DNA of 64,000 nt from Alkaliphilus sp. NP8 (lineage in GTDB: Bacteria > Bacillota > Clostridia > Peptostreptococcales > Natronincolaceae). Both the position numbers and the translations under genes were made by a program. Every line of letters begins with the position of its first letter. Positions within the stretch are counted from its first letter, which is position 1. Below, piece after piece: positions 1-8,508 of this stretch. A model generated the notes under the pieces. That model saw only the letters and a program-made list of their open reading frames with translations. It was not told the DNA's origin and made no database searches. The stretch is from assembly GCA_015978205.1 (NCBI GenBank), contig JADWMM010000027.1, positions 62,001-126,000 of the forward strand. Reading direction: 5' to 3'.

Positions 1-123
1 CTATAGATTTAGATATAATAATAGGTAAAAAGAAAAACTAATTTAGTAAAATCGTGGTAAAATATAAATTGAATAATTTAATGTATAACTAATCATTTAA
101 AAAAGGAATATAGGTTGCCTTAA

Positions 124-207
124 TTAACGATTGCTGAAATGTTTAAGGATGTAGGCGGAATGAAGAATGCACGAAAGTTTATAAAATCAAAGAATGAAAA
201 AAGATAA
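124..207 (+). pseudogene. 3' remnant of an unidentified gene
   Basis: An open frame without a clear start or ribosome binding site ends at TAA 205-207 and reads ...AEMFKDVGGMKNARKF.... It has the look of a protein C-terminus and lies just before the flippase gene. An in-frame stop lies immediately upstream (TAA 121-123), so it is either a decayed fragment of a polysaccharide-locus gene or chance coding. A short peptide starting at ATG 139 is the alternative. I do not recognise the family. Confidence 0.2.
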
Positions 208-242
208 TTATTTTATTTGGTTTTAGAAGGGTTTTGACAATA

Positions 243-1628
243 ATGGATAGATATAAAAAGCTTGTTTCTAATACATTTGTTTTTGCAATAGGAACGTTTA
301 GTTCTAAATTACTTGTTTTCTTAATGTTACCATTGTATACAAGAGTACTGTCTAATGCAGAATATGGTAAAGTAGATTTAATAGTACAAACTTGTAATAT
401 TCTGATTCCTATTGCATCTTTAGGAATTGTAAATGCTGTAATTAGGTTTGGTCTAGAAAATGTTGATAATAAGAAAAGTATCTTTTCAGTAGGACTTTCA
501 ACTATACTTTTAGGATCTATGTCATTATTTATTTTGAAGCCAGTTTTACAAAAAATTGATTTTGTTTCAGGATATGTTTTATATATCTATTTTTTCGTTT
601 TAGCTTCAAGTTTACATTCATTATGTTTAAACTTTGTAAGATCCTTAGAGTATGTCAAATTATATGCATTTGACGGTGTGTTTAGGACTATATCAACAGT
701 AATTTTAAACATTGTATTTTTAGTTATATACCAATATGGGATAACAGGATATTTGCTTGCAATTATTTTATCCGATTTAATATCATCTATAATGTTATTT
801 TTTATTGCTAAACTATATAAATTTATTAGTTTTAGAAATATAGATAAGTCTACGTTTATAAATATGATCAAGTACTCTTTACCACTTATTCCAGCAACTT
901 TATCTATATGGATTATTAATATGTCTGATAGATACATTCTTTCATATATTTTAGGGAATGATGCAAATGGATTATATGCTATAGCTTACAAAGTACCTAC
1001 AATTATAGTTATTATTGTAGGAATCTTTATGGATGCATGGCAAATATCAGCTGTAAATGAACATAGTACACAAGATGCAAGCAACTTTTTTACAAAAGTC
1101 TTAAATGTATATAGCTCACTTGTATTTTGCGGAGCTTCTATTATTATTACATTTACTAAGATAATTATGGATGTACTTGTTTCAGCAGACTTTTATTCAT
1201 CTTGGATATATGTACCTGTTCTTGTACTATCAACTGTATTTACTTGTTTTGCTACATTTATAAGTAGTGTATATATGATTAAGAAAAAAAGCAAGCAAGT
1301 TTTACTTACAACAGTTCTAGGTGCTATTGTTAATATAGTTCTTAACTTAACTTTAATACCTATTTATGGAATTCAAGGTGCAGGAATAGCAACTCTTTTA
1401 AGCTACATTTTTATGTTTGTCATAAGAGCAGTTGATACTCGAAGATTTATAAAAATTACCTGGAATATTCCTAAATTAATAATAAATATAAGTATTATTA
1501 CAATCCAGAGCGTAATTTTGTTATATGGAATAAATAATTGGTTTATGTATGAAATTATATTTATTTTTCTAGTATTATTAATAAATATAAAAGATTTACT
1601 TGCAGGAGCTAAAAGAGCAATAATATAA
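243..1628 (+). CDS. Polysaccharide flippase, MOP superfamily (Wzx-like)
   Basis: Integral membrane protein of about 461 residues with roughly 12-14 hydrophobic segments and the N-terminal pattern typical of polysaccharide biosynthesis proteins (SSKLLVFLMLPLYTRVLS, then EYGKVDL). The family moves undecaprenyl-linked oligosaccharide units or other lipid-linked precursors from the inner to the outer leaflet. The track starts at TTG 234, but AGAAGG at 225-230 is too close to it; ATG 243 has proper spacing and is preferred. It stands alone here; the rest of a surface-polysaccharide locus probably lies upstream of the window. The substrate cannot be read from the sequence. Family call is firm, exact role inferred. 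Confidence 0.85.
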   Translation: MDRYKKLVSNTFVFAIGTFSSKLLVFLMLPLYTRVLSNAEYGKVDLIVQTCNILIPIASLGIVNAVIRFGLENVDNKKSIFSVGLSTILLGSMSLFILKPVLQKIDFVSGYVLYIYFFVLASSLHSLCLNFVRSLEYVKLYAFDGVFRTISTVILNIVFLVIYQYGITGYLLAIILSDLISSIMLFFIAKLYKFISFRNIDKSTFINMIKYSLPLIPATLSIWIINMSDRYILSYILGNDANGLYAIAYKVPTIIVIIVGIFMDAWQISAVNEHSTQDASNFFTKVLNVYSSLVFCGASIIITFTKIIMDVLVSADFYSSWIYVPVLVLSTVFTCFATFISSVYMIKKKSKQVLLTTVLGAIVNIVLNLTLIPIYGIQGAGIATLLSYIFMFVIRAVDTRRFIKITWNIPKLIINISIITIQSVILLYGINNWFMYEIIFIFLVLLINIKDLLAGAKRAII

Positions 1629-1786
1629 AGATAGTGTAATATTAAAACAGTAAATAATTTAGAGTTTATTTTGTAAGTTAAAGTAATTCGAGTTGAGTTT
1701 TTAAAGTTTGTTAATAAGATTAAGCTCTGATATTATATAGAGCTATAAGCAGTAAATAATATCATTTGAATGGAGGAAATAAAACT

Positions 1787-2137
1787 ATGGATAATTTACC
1801 AAGCTGTCCAAAATGCAATTCAGGATATACGTATGAAGATGGAAATCTTTTGATTTGTCCAGAATGTGCTCATGAGTGGACACCTAAATTAGAAAATGAA
1901 AATAACGAAGATAATATTATTAGAGATTCAAATGGAAATGTTTTAAACGATGGTGATTCTGTAACAGTAATCAGAGACCTTAAATTAAAGGGAGGTTCAT
2001 CAGTTATAAAAAGAGGCACTAAAGTAAAGAATATACGTTTAATTCATGATCCAGCTGATGGAGAACATGATATTGATTGTAAAGTTGAAGGATTTGGATC
2101 TATGTTACTAAAATCTAAAGTTGTTAAAAAGATATAA
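1787..2137 (+). CDS. yjdM: PhnA/YjdM family zinc-ribbon protein
   Basis: 116 residues. The N-terminus carries a zinc ribbon with two CxxC pairs (CPKC about residue 6, CPEC about residue 25), followed by the family's small beta domain ([15 protein letters not shown], ending in [17 protein letters not shown]). Length and both domains match YjdM/PhnA, a widespread protein historically tied to phosphonate genes but not shown to be part of C-P lyase; its biochemical role is unsettled. The track start at TTG 1766 precedes the Shine-Dalgarno; GGAGG at 1773-1777 fits ATG 1787. Monocistronic, ended by the terminator at 2194. Confidence 0.9.
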   Translation: MDNLPSCPKCNSGYTYEDGNLLICPECAHEWTPKLENENNEDNIIRDSNGNVLNDGDSVTVIRDLKLKGGSSVIKRGTKVKNIRLIHDPADGEHDIDCKVEGFGSMLLKSKVVKKI

Positions 2138-2193
2138 AAAGCTGAAAACACAGGAATAGTATTTTGAAAGTTTTTTTCATATATAATTAAGAA

Positions 2194-2245
2194 AAAACAA
2201 ACACCCTTTTTAAAGATAATTTATAAAAGGGTGTTTGTTTTTTTA
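2194..2245. terminator. Rho-independent terminator, probably bidirectional
   Basis: Perfect 17-bp inverted repeat (AAAACAAACACCCTTTT, with its complement from 2225) around a 14-nt loop, with an A-run before and a T-run after. It ends the yjdM transcript. Confidence 0.9.
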
Positions 2246-2276
2246 TTTATAATTATAAAACCTACAGTAAAGGATA

Positions 2277-2285
2277 TGATATAAT
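2277..2285 (+). promoter_or_regulatory. Extended -10 promoter element
   Basis: TGA followed by the consensus TATAAT hexamer, 22 bases before the response-regulator start. No good -35 is visible, as expected for an extended -10 promoter. Its spacing gives a very short leader. Confidence 0.45.
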
Positions 2286-2306
2286 CAACGGGAAAGAGGT
2301 GGGAAT

Positions 2307-3011
2307 ATGTATAATATACTATTAGTAGAAGATGATTCAACATTAGCAATGGGAATAGAATATTCATTAAAGAATGAAGGTTATAACGTTAATTTAGCAA
2401 ATACTGTAGATTCAGGTAAGGAATTAATAGATGAACAAGATTATGATTTAATAATATTAGATATAACTCTACCAGATGGTAGTGGATATGATATATGTAA
2501 ATATGTTAGACAGAGTAATGAAACACCAATTATCTTCTTAACGGCTCTAGATGAAGAAGTAAATGTTGTTATGGGGTTAGATATTGGTGCAGACGATTAT
2601 ATAACAAAACCTTTTAGAATAAGAGAATTACTTTCTAGAATAAGAGCAGTATTAAGACGATATTCATCTAGGTCTAATAAAAAATCTAGTAGCGGAACTT
2701 TAAAATCTGGATATATTACTGTTATTTTGATGGAGAATAAAGTTTATATTGGTGAGAATGAAGTATTTTTAACTCCATCTGAATACAAGTTATTATTACT
2801 TTTAATGCAAAATCACAATAATGTACTATCTAGAAGTGTAATTTTAGAAAAATTATGGGATATAGAAGGTGATTTTATAGATGATAATACTCTTTCTGTA
2901 TATATAAAAAGACTTAGAGAAAAAATCGAAAAAGACTCTTCAAGTCCTGTATATATAAAAACTGTAAGAGGAGTAGGATATAAATGGGATAAAGAAGTAG
3001 GGGGTAAGTGA
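2307..3011 (+). CDS. OmpR/PhoB-family response regulator
   Basis: 234 residues: receiver domain (1-120) with the acidic pair E8/D9/D10, phospho-acceptor D52 in IILDITLPDG and the conserved lysine in ITKPF, then a C-terminal winged-helix Trans_reg_C domain ending TVRGVGYKWD. Good ribosome binding site AGAGGTGGG. The sensor kinase starts 1 nt after the stop and an ABC transporter follows, so the natural reading is a sensor-regulator pair that induces the efflux or peptide-resistance transporter downstream, as in BceRS/SalKR-type loci. The regulated promoter is inferred, most likely the one before the ATPase gene. Confidence 0.95.
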   Translation: MYNILLVEDDSTLAMGIEYSLKNEGYNVNLANTVDSGKELIDEQDYDLIILDITLPDGSGYDICKYVRQSNETPIIFLTALDEEVNVVMGLDIGADDYITKPFRIRELLSRIRAVLRRYSSRSNKKSSSGTLKSGYITVILMENKVYIGENEVFLTPSEYKLLLLLMQNHNNVLSRSVILEKLWDIEGDFIDDNTLSVYIKRLREKIEKDSSSPVYIKTVRGVGYKWDKEVGGK

Positions 3012-3012
3012 T

Positions 3013-4266
3013 TTGCGAAATAAAGAACTGCAATCTGTTATTATACAGGTTATAATAGCTCAATTACTTATCGGATTTATATTGTTTATTGTAGCAAATA
3101 ATTATTATATAAATAGAATAAACACATCTATTGTTAAGCAAAATCAAGCTTTAGTTGGAAATCTTCTCAATAAACATCCAGAATTGGAAGAAGAAATAAT
3201 TCCATATATAACTAAGGAAATAAACCAAAATAATATAGAAATAGGAAAAGAAACTTTAAATAAGTATGGATATAATACAGAAATAAACATATTAAATCAA
3301 CCTATATTAAAGGATGTTATGTATTCCCAAGGATTAGCTATAGTTGTCATTGTGTTTTTATCTGCAATTATTTTAGCTTTTATTATATTTAAAGAATATG
3401 AAAAAGTTTATGGTAAGGTAAGAAAAGTATATACTGCTGCTGAAAAAGTAGTTGAGGGAGAGTTTGATGTTTATTTAGATGATGAAGGTGAAGGAGAATT
3501 TAATATATTAAATCATCAGTTTAATGTTATGGCAAATAGGTTACAAAATACTCTGCAAACTTTGAAAAAGGAAAAGTTTTTTCTAAAAAATACTATGTCA
3601 GATATATCTCATCAGCTTAAAACTCCATTATCATCCTTAATAATGCTAAATGAACTTATGTTAGATAATAAAGAAATGGATATAAATACTAGAATTACTT
3701 TTTTGGAAAGATCTAAAATTCAGTTAGAAAGAATGGAGTGGCTTATTTTAAACCTTTTAAAAGTAGCTAAAATAGAAGCCGGAGCAGTAGAGTTTAAAAA
3801 TGAAAAGGTTTATTTAAAGGATGTAGTAGAGTTAACGTTAGAAGCTTTAAGAGTTAAATTAAGTAAAAAAGATATATCCATTGAAATTGTTAATGATTTG
3901 AGTGGAGTTTTTTATGGAGATAAAGAGTGGACAATAGAGGCTTTAATAAATATATTAAAAAATGCTATTGAGTATAGTCATGAAGGATCATATATTGAAA
4001 TCATAACGGAAGAAACCTTTTTGTTTTGTAATATTACTATAAAAGATTATGGAGAAGGAATAGATAAAAAGGATTTACCTAATATATTTAAGAGATTTTA
4101 TAAAGGAAATGTAGGTGGGAAAACCGATAGTATTGGAATAGGTTTAAATCTGGCAAAGGCTATTATTCAATCCCAGAATGGAAGTATTTCAGTAAAAAGT
4201 GAAAAAAGAAAGGGAACAGCTTTTACAGTAAGTTTTTTAAAGAGATATGGCAATCTTACAAAATAG
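3013..4266 (+). CDS. Membrane sensor histidine kinase
   Basis: 417 residues, TTG start 1 nt after the regulator stop with AGTAGGGGG in front. Two membrane helices (about 8-28 and 107-127) enclose an extracytoplasmic sensor segment of about 78 residues; then HAMP, HisKA with H200 in DISHQLKTPLSS, and HATPase_c with N-box LKNAIEYS, DYGEGI and GIGIGLNLAKAI. It should autophosphorylate and pass phosphate to the preceding regulator. The signal is unknown; the neighbouring FtsX/MacB-type transporter suggests an envelope-active compound. All catalytic motifs look intact. Confidence 0.93.
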   Translation: MRNKELQSVIIQVIIAQLLIGFILFIVANNYYINRINTSIVKQNQALVGNLLNKHPELEEEIIPYITKEINQNNIEIGKETLNKYGYNTEINILNQPILKDVMYSQGLAIVVIVFLSAIILAFIIFKEYEKVYGKVRKVYTAAEKVVEGEFDVYLDDEGEGEFNILNHQFNVMANRLQNTLQTLKKEKFFLKNTMSDISHQLKTPLSSLIMLNELMLDNKEMDINTRITFLERSKIQLERMEWLILNLLKVAKIEAGAVEFKNEKVYLKDVVELTLEALRVKLSKKDISIEIVNDLSGVFYGDKEWTIEALINILKNAIEYSHEGSYIEIITEETFLFCNITIKDYGEGIDKKDLPNIFKRFYKGNVGGKTDSIGIGLNLAKAIIQSQNGSISVKSEKRKGTAFTVSFLKRYGNLTK

Positions 4267-4286
4267 TAAGAAAAGTATACACCTCC

Positions 4287-4315
4287 TTGTAAGGTTAATA
4301 GCTTAAAATTATATT
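4287..4315 (+). promoter_or_regulatory. Candidate promoter of the ABC transporter operon
   Basis: TTGTAA, 17-nt spacer, TATATT, located in the 81-nt gap between kinase and ATPase genes. A separate inducible promoter here would match known two-component/ABC loci. Motif quality is moderate. Confidence 0.35.
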
Positions 4316-4347
4316 ATAAAATAAAATTTAAATAGGAGGTTAGTGAA

Positions 4348-5034
4348 ATGGAAGTAGTAAAAGTTAAGGAATTAAGTAAAAGCTATGGAAAAGGAAATAC
4401 AAAGGTAGATGCTTTGAAAAATATAAATTTAAGTATAAATCAAGGTGAATTTGTAGCAGTAGTAGGTGCAAGTGGTTCTGGAAAAAGTACACTGTTACAC
4501 CTTTTAGGAGGAGTGGACAAGCCTACATCTGGAAAAGTTGTAGTAGATGGAGTAGATATATATGATTTATCTGAAACAGAGTTAGCTATATTTAGACGAA
4601 GAAAGGTAGGTTTTATTTTTCAGTTTTATAACCTAGTACCTGTTATGACAGTAGAGGAAAATATGTTACTACCTTTACTTTTAGATAGTAAAAAGGTAGA
4701 TAAAAATGAATTTCAAGAATTAATAGATATATTAGGTCTTGAAGAAAGAAAACACCATTTACCTAATGAACTTTCTGGTGGACAGCAGCAAAGAGCATCT
4801 ATAGGGAGAGCTTTAGCATACAAACCTTCTATAGTACTGGCTGATGAGCCTACAGGAAACTTAGATAGTAAAAACAGTAAAGAAATAATCGATTTGTTAA
4901 AGTTATCTGTACGAAAGTATAACCAAACGCTAATATTAATTACTCATGATTTAAACATTGCATCCCAAGCAGATAGAATTATAACGATTGAAGATGGTCG
5001 TATTGTAAGGGATGAGGTGAATTACAGTGAATAA
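4348..5034 (+). CDS. ABC transporter ATPase, LolD/MacB type
   Basis: 228 residues, the usual length of the MacB/LolD/SalX ATPase family. Walker A GASGSGKST (about residue 41), Q-loop in IFQFYNLVP, signature LSGGQQQRASIGRAL, Walker B IVLADEPTGNLDS and the H-loop ITHD are all present. Strong AGGAGG site. It overlaps the permease gene by 8 bp, so the two are translationally coupled and form one transporter. The family acts by mechanotransmission or export of peptides and lipophilic drugs rather than classical import. Sits directly behind a two-component system that probably controls it. Confidence 0.93.
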   Translation: MEVVKVKELSKSYGKGNTKVDALKNINLSINQGEFVAVVGASGSGKSTLLHLLGGVDKPTSGKVVVDGVDIYDLSETELAIFRRRKVGFIFQFYNLVPVMTVEENMLLPLLLDSKKVDKNEFQELIDILGLEERKHHLPNELSGGQQQRASIGRALAYKPSIVLADEPTGNLDSKNSKEIIDLLKLSVRKYNQTLILITHDLNIASQADRIITIEDGRIVRDEVNYSE

Positions 5035-7597
5035 CTATACTGGAATCACATATAAATATTTAAAACAACAAAGAAATAGAACTTTATTAACCATTTTAGG
5101 AATAATTCTATCTGTAGCTATGATATCTTCTATTGGAACTATTATAGAAGCTACTAGAGGAGCTATGATAAAAGATGCTATAAATAATCATGGGAGTTAT
5201 CATATAAAGTTTAGTAATTTAGACAAAGATCAGATAAATACTTTGGAAAAACATGTGGAAGTAGACGAAATAGGAGTAAGTAAAAAAGAAGGAGCTGCTA
5301 GAATAGCCAAAGTTACTGAAGCAGAGAAAAGAAAGTTTGGAGAAAATGCACCCTATAGATATATAAATATAAAAGGCTATGAAGAGAATTCATTAAAACT
5401 TCTCCCATATGACATAAATGAAGGGAGAATTCCTACACGTTCAGATGAGCTTGTTATTGAAAAATGGGTACTCAGTTATTTAGAAGAAGATGTACAGCTG
5501 GGAGACAGTATAACGTTACCTATAGGAAATAGAAAATTAGATAGTAATAATAAAGAAACAGGTTTTGAATTAATAGCAGAAAAAGAGTATACAATAGTAG
5601 GATTTATACAACCTAAATTTAAATGGTCAGGAGACTTTATAACAAATGGTATAAGTGGAATTAATACAGATGACGTAAGTGAAAGTTATGAAGCTTATTT
5701 TACTTTAACAAATATAAAAGATGCTTCAAAAAAAGCAAATAATATAGCTGAAGACATAGGACTTGGCTTAGATGATATTAGTTTAAACAATAAACTGCTT
5801 AGACTTTCTGCAGAAAGTACAAATGAAATGTTTAATGAAACACTGGGACTAATATTACTATTTATAGTAGGATTAATTGTAATATCTACTGTTGCAGTTA
5901 TATATAATGCTTTTAATATTTCAGTATTAGAGAGAATATCTCAATTTGGATTATTAAGGTCTGTAGGAGCAACTCCAAAACAAATAAGAGGAATAGTGTT
6001 AAGAGAAGCTTTTATATTAAGTATAGTATCAATTCCAATAGGTTTTTTATCTGGAATAGGGGCTATGAATATTGTTTTTTATATAATAGGTAATTTACAA
6101 TTTGATATTAACTTTTTTAGAGATATGGAAGTTAATATGTCTTTAACAGTATTTTTAATAAGTGCAGGAATCGGATTAGTAACAGTATTTTTATCTGCAA
6201 TAGGACCAGCAATAAAAGCAGGTAAAGTATCTCCATTAGAAGCAGTAAGAAATATAGGTGGCTTAAAGAAAGAGACTTTTAAAAAAGCAAAGAGTTCTTT
6301 TTTTGTAAGAAAAATATTAGGTGTAGAAGGAGAAATTGCATATAAAAATTTAAGAAGAAATAGAAAAAGATTTATTATTACAGTATTTTCAATGGTAATT
6401 AGTATATCTTTGTTTATTACGTTTGCAAGTTTTTCAGATTATATGTTTAAGGCTGGAGTTATAGAAGAAACTACTGCAGGAGATTTCTCTGTTCGAACAC
6501 AAGATACAGGTGAGTTTCATAACATATATGAAGAGTTAAAAACTATAAAAGATGTAAAAAGAGTATATAAAGTTAAAGAGGTTAATGGAAAAGTTTTATT
6601 AAGAGAAGATAAAATAAGTGAAGCAGTAATAGATGATATGCCATATGTCTTAGAAGAAAAACAAAATGGTTTAAATGTAATAGACAATATAAATTTCCAT
6701 ACAATCGGAGATGAAAATTTTGAGTTACTAAAACCTGTATTAGAAGAAGGAAGCATTAATATAGATAATTTAGAAAAAGATAATGGGGTTTTAGTAGTTA
6801 ATAATACCTATGTTTATACTAAAGGTAGACGAAAATTAGTAGAAGGATACTATTTAAAACCTGGTGATGAAATACAATTCTCACCTTATGTTTTTAGTGA
6901 AGAAGCAGAAGATATAGATTATGATAATTTAAATGTTATAGGTGTATTAGAAAGAGAGATTTTAGAAGGAGGATATAACTTAAATGGAGGTATAAATATA
7001 ATAACTACAGAAAAGAATTTTCAAAATATTTTAGGTGAAAATTCAGCACATAGTTCTAGGATAATTGTTGAAATGGAAGATAACTTTGACCCAGAACCTA
7101 TGAGAACTTATTTAGATGAAAAAGAAAGCAGTATACCTTCATTTAGTTATTTTGACTTTGTTAAAAGTGCAGAGCAAGGTAGAACAGCTACTACAATAGT
7201 GAGTATATTCTTATATGGTTTTGTTATTTTAATAACTTTAATAAGCAGTATAAATATAATAAATACAATAAGTACAAATATTATTTTAAGAACGAGAGAA
7301 ATATCTATGGTAAAAGCCGTAGGAATGACTCAAAGGGGTATAAAACGAATGGTTGCTCTAGAAAGTCTTTTTTACGGGATATATGCAGCTGTAATAGGAG
7401 GTATTATAGGTACAGGACTTTCATATGTAATGTTTAACTTAGTTATACGACTTAGTGCATTTGAATGGTTTATACCTTGGAAGAATATAGCTATAGCTTG
7501 TATAGGTGCAACTATTGTAGCTTTACTTTCTGGAATAATACCTTTAAAACGAATTAATAAAGGTATAATTGTTGAAAATATGAAGGCTGATGAATAG
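5027..7597 (+). CDS. FtsX/MacB-like ABC permease (long form)
   Basis: 856 residues, GTG start overlapping the ATPase stop. One N-terminal helix, a large extracytoplasmic domain (about 45-265), an FtsX core of three helices (about 270-400), a second helix and outside domain (about 450-690), and a second FtsX core (about 715-850). This duplicated plan is that of long FtsX permeases that work with a LolD-type ATPase. Characteristic motifs include ISQFGLLRSVGATPKQI and its C-terminal echo ISMVKAVGMTQRGI. Substrate unknown; peptide antibiotic resistance is the commonest role for such TCS-linked units. Confidence 0.9.
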   Translation: MNNYTGITYKYLKQQRNRTLLTILGIILSVAMISSIGTIIEATRGAMIKDAINNHGSYHIKFSNLDKDQINTLEKHVEVDEIGVSKKEGAARIAKVTEAEKRKFGENAPYRYINIKGYEENSLKLLPYDINEGRIPTRSDELVIEKWVLSYLEEDVQLGDSITLPIGNRKLDSNNKETGFELIAEKEYTIVGFIQPKFKWSGDFITNGISGINTDDVSESYEAYFTLTNIKDASKKANNIAEDIGLGLDDISLNNKLLRLSAESTNEMFNETLGLILLFIVGLIVISTVAVIYNAFNISVLERISQFGLLRSVGATPKQIRGIVLREAFILSIVSIPIGFLSGIGAMNIVFYIIGNLQFDINFFRDMEVNMSLTVFLISAGIGLVTVFLSAIGPAIKAGKVSPLEAVRNIGGLKKETFKKAKSSFFVRKILGVEGEIAYKNLRRNRKRFIITVFSMVISISLFITFASFSDYMFKAGVIEETTAGDFSVRTQDTGEFHNIYEELKTIKDVKRVYKVKEVNGKVLLREDKISEAVIDDMPYVLEEKQNGLNVIDNINFHTIGDENFELLKPVLEEGSINIDNLEKDNGVLVVNNTYVYTKGRRKLVEGYYLKPGDEIQFSPYVFSEEAEDIDYDNLNVIGVLEREILEGGYNLNGGINIITTEKNFQNILGENSAHSSRIIVEMEDNFDPEPMRTYLDEKESSIPSFSYFDFVKSAEQGRTATTIVSIFLYGFVILITLISSINIINTISTNIILRTREISMVKAVGMTQRGIKRMVALESLFYGIYAAVIGGIIGTGLSYVMFNLVIRLSAFEWFIPWKNIAIACIGATIVALLSGIIPLKRINKGIIVENMKADE

Positions 7598-7625
7598 ATA
7601 AAGATTCTTAATTTATATTAATATA

Positions 7626-7667
7626 AAAAGTGCCTATATATACTCATGAGTATATATAGGCACTTTT
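7626..7667. terminator. Perfect 42-bp palindrome, terminator
   Basis: AAAAGTGCCTATATATACTC meets its exact complement with no spacer (central ACTCATGAGT), giving a long hairpin with A-run and T-run edges, 28 bases after the permease stop. Works as a terminator in either direction; the complete lack of a loop is unusual. Confidence 0.75.
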
Positions 7668-7854
7668 AAGATAGTTGTTTGAAGTTTTTTTATGGTAAAG
7701 AACAATAAATTTATACCAATTATTACGTAGGTATCTCTGTAAAGTTATATTTACATTGACATTTAGAATTACATGTTATATATTTATAACATAAAGTTAT
7801 AAATATATCATATAATATAATATCATAAAAATATAACATAAGGAGTTGAATACA

Positions 7855-8205
7855 ATGTATTTGAATAACAAATTAGGTTATTTAGGATTTTTAAGTTTAA
7901 TAGGATTAATAGGCTTTGCAGGAAACTTTTATTTCTTTGGATTTTTCGGATTTCTAGTGTACTTTAGATATTTTAATATAATTCCAGATGAATTATTTAA
8001 AAAGAATGTACGAAAAGCAGCATCTCCAAGTTTTTTTGTAAGCATTACAATTTCTGCATTAACTGCTGGATATGGATCATTAACTCAAAGTTTTTCTACT
8101 CAGTATTTAGCAACTGGCTTAGCAATGAATTTTGCGATTCCTATTTTTGTTTTTACAGGGATTTTAGTGAATTCAGAGTTTAATGAAGTTGGTGAAGAAG
8201 ACTAA
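7855..8205 (+). CDS. DUF3796 membrane protein
   Basis: 116 residues with about three hydrophobic segments. The N-terminal MYLNNKLGYLGFLSLIGLIG and FYFFGFFGFLVYFRYF pattern matches DUF3796 proteins, small membrane proteins usually encoded beside an Xre-type regulator, as here (1-nt overlap). The track start TTG 7846 lies inside the AGGAG site; ATG 7855 is the better start. The function of DUF3796 is not known. A decayed copy of the upstream region and first codons of this gene lies at about 21590-21660, so the unit was once duplicated. Confidence 0.75.
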   Translation: MYLNNKLGYLGFLSLIGLIGFAGNFYFFGFFGFLVYFRYFNIIPDELFKKNVRKAASPSFFVSITISALTAGYGSLTQSFSTQYLATGLAMNFAIPIFVFTGILVNSEFNEVGEED

Positions 8206-8408
8206 TGGCATTACAAACAAAAATGAAAGAATATAGAGCAAAGTTTGATATGAATCAAGGTGATTTAGCTAAATTAGTAGGTGTAAGACGAGAAACCATA
8301 GGGCATTTGGAAAAAGGAAAATATAATCCTTCTCTAAAACTTGCATTTGATATTGCTAAAGTATTTAACACGACTGTAGATGAAATGTTTGAATATACTA
8401 ATGAGTAG
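8205..8408 (+). CDS. Xre-family HTH regulator (Cro-like, single domain)
   Basis: 67 residues, entirely one HTH_3 domain (about 7-62): MNQGDLAKLVGVRRETIGHLEKGKYNPSL then FNTTVDEMFEY. The start codon shares its A with the stop of the DUF3796 gene, so translation is coupled. Such minimal Xre proteins commonly repress their own operon; the partner is the adjacent membrane protein. Confidence 0.93.
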   Translation: MALQTKMKEYRAKFDMNQGDLAKLVGVRRETIGHLEKGKYNPSLKLAFDIAKVFNTTVDEMFEYTNE

Positions 8409-8508
8409 TTTATTTCTAATATAATGTTAAAAAGTATGAAGTGAAAACTTGATTTAATTTTTAATGTGCATGTTTAAAATATAATTTCAAAGAGATGGGG
8501 AATATAAT

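Noticed and set aside
587-937. 116-residue minus-strand ORF within the flippase gene.
   Set aside because: Antisense shadow of a real gene, no ribosome site; the same holds for the other opposite-strand ORFs in the track (for example 6517, 18420, 23533, 43319, 56858, 63286).
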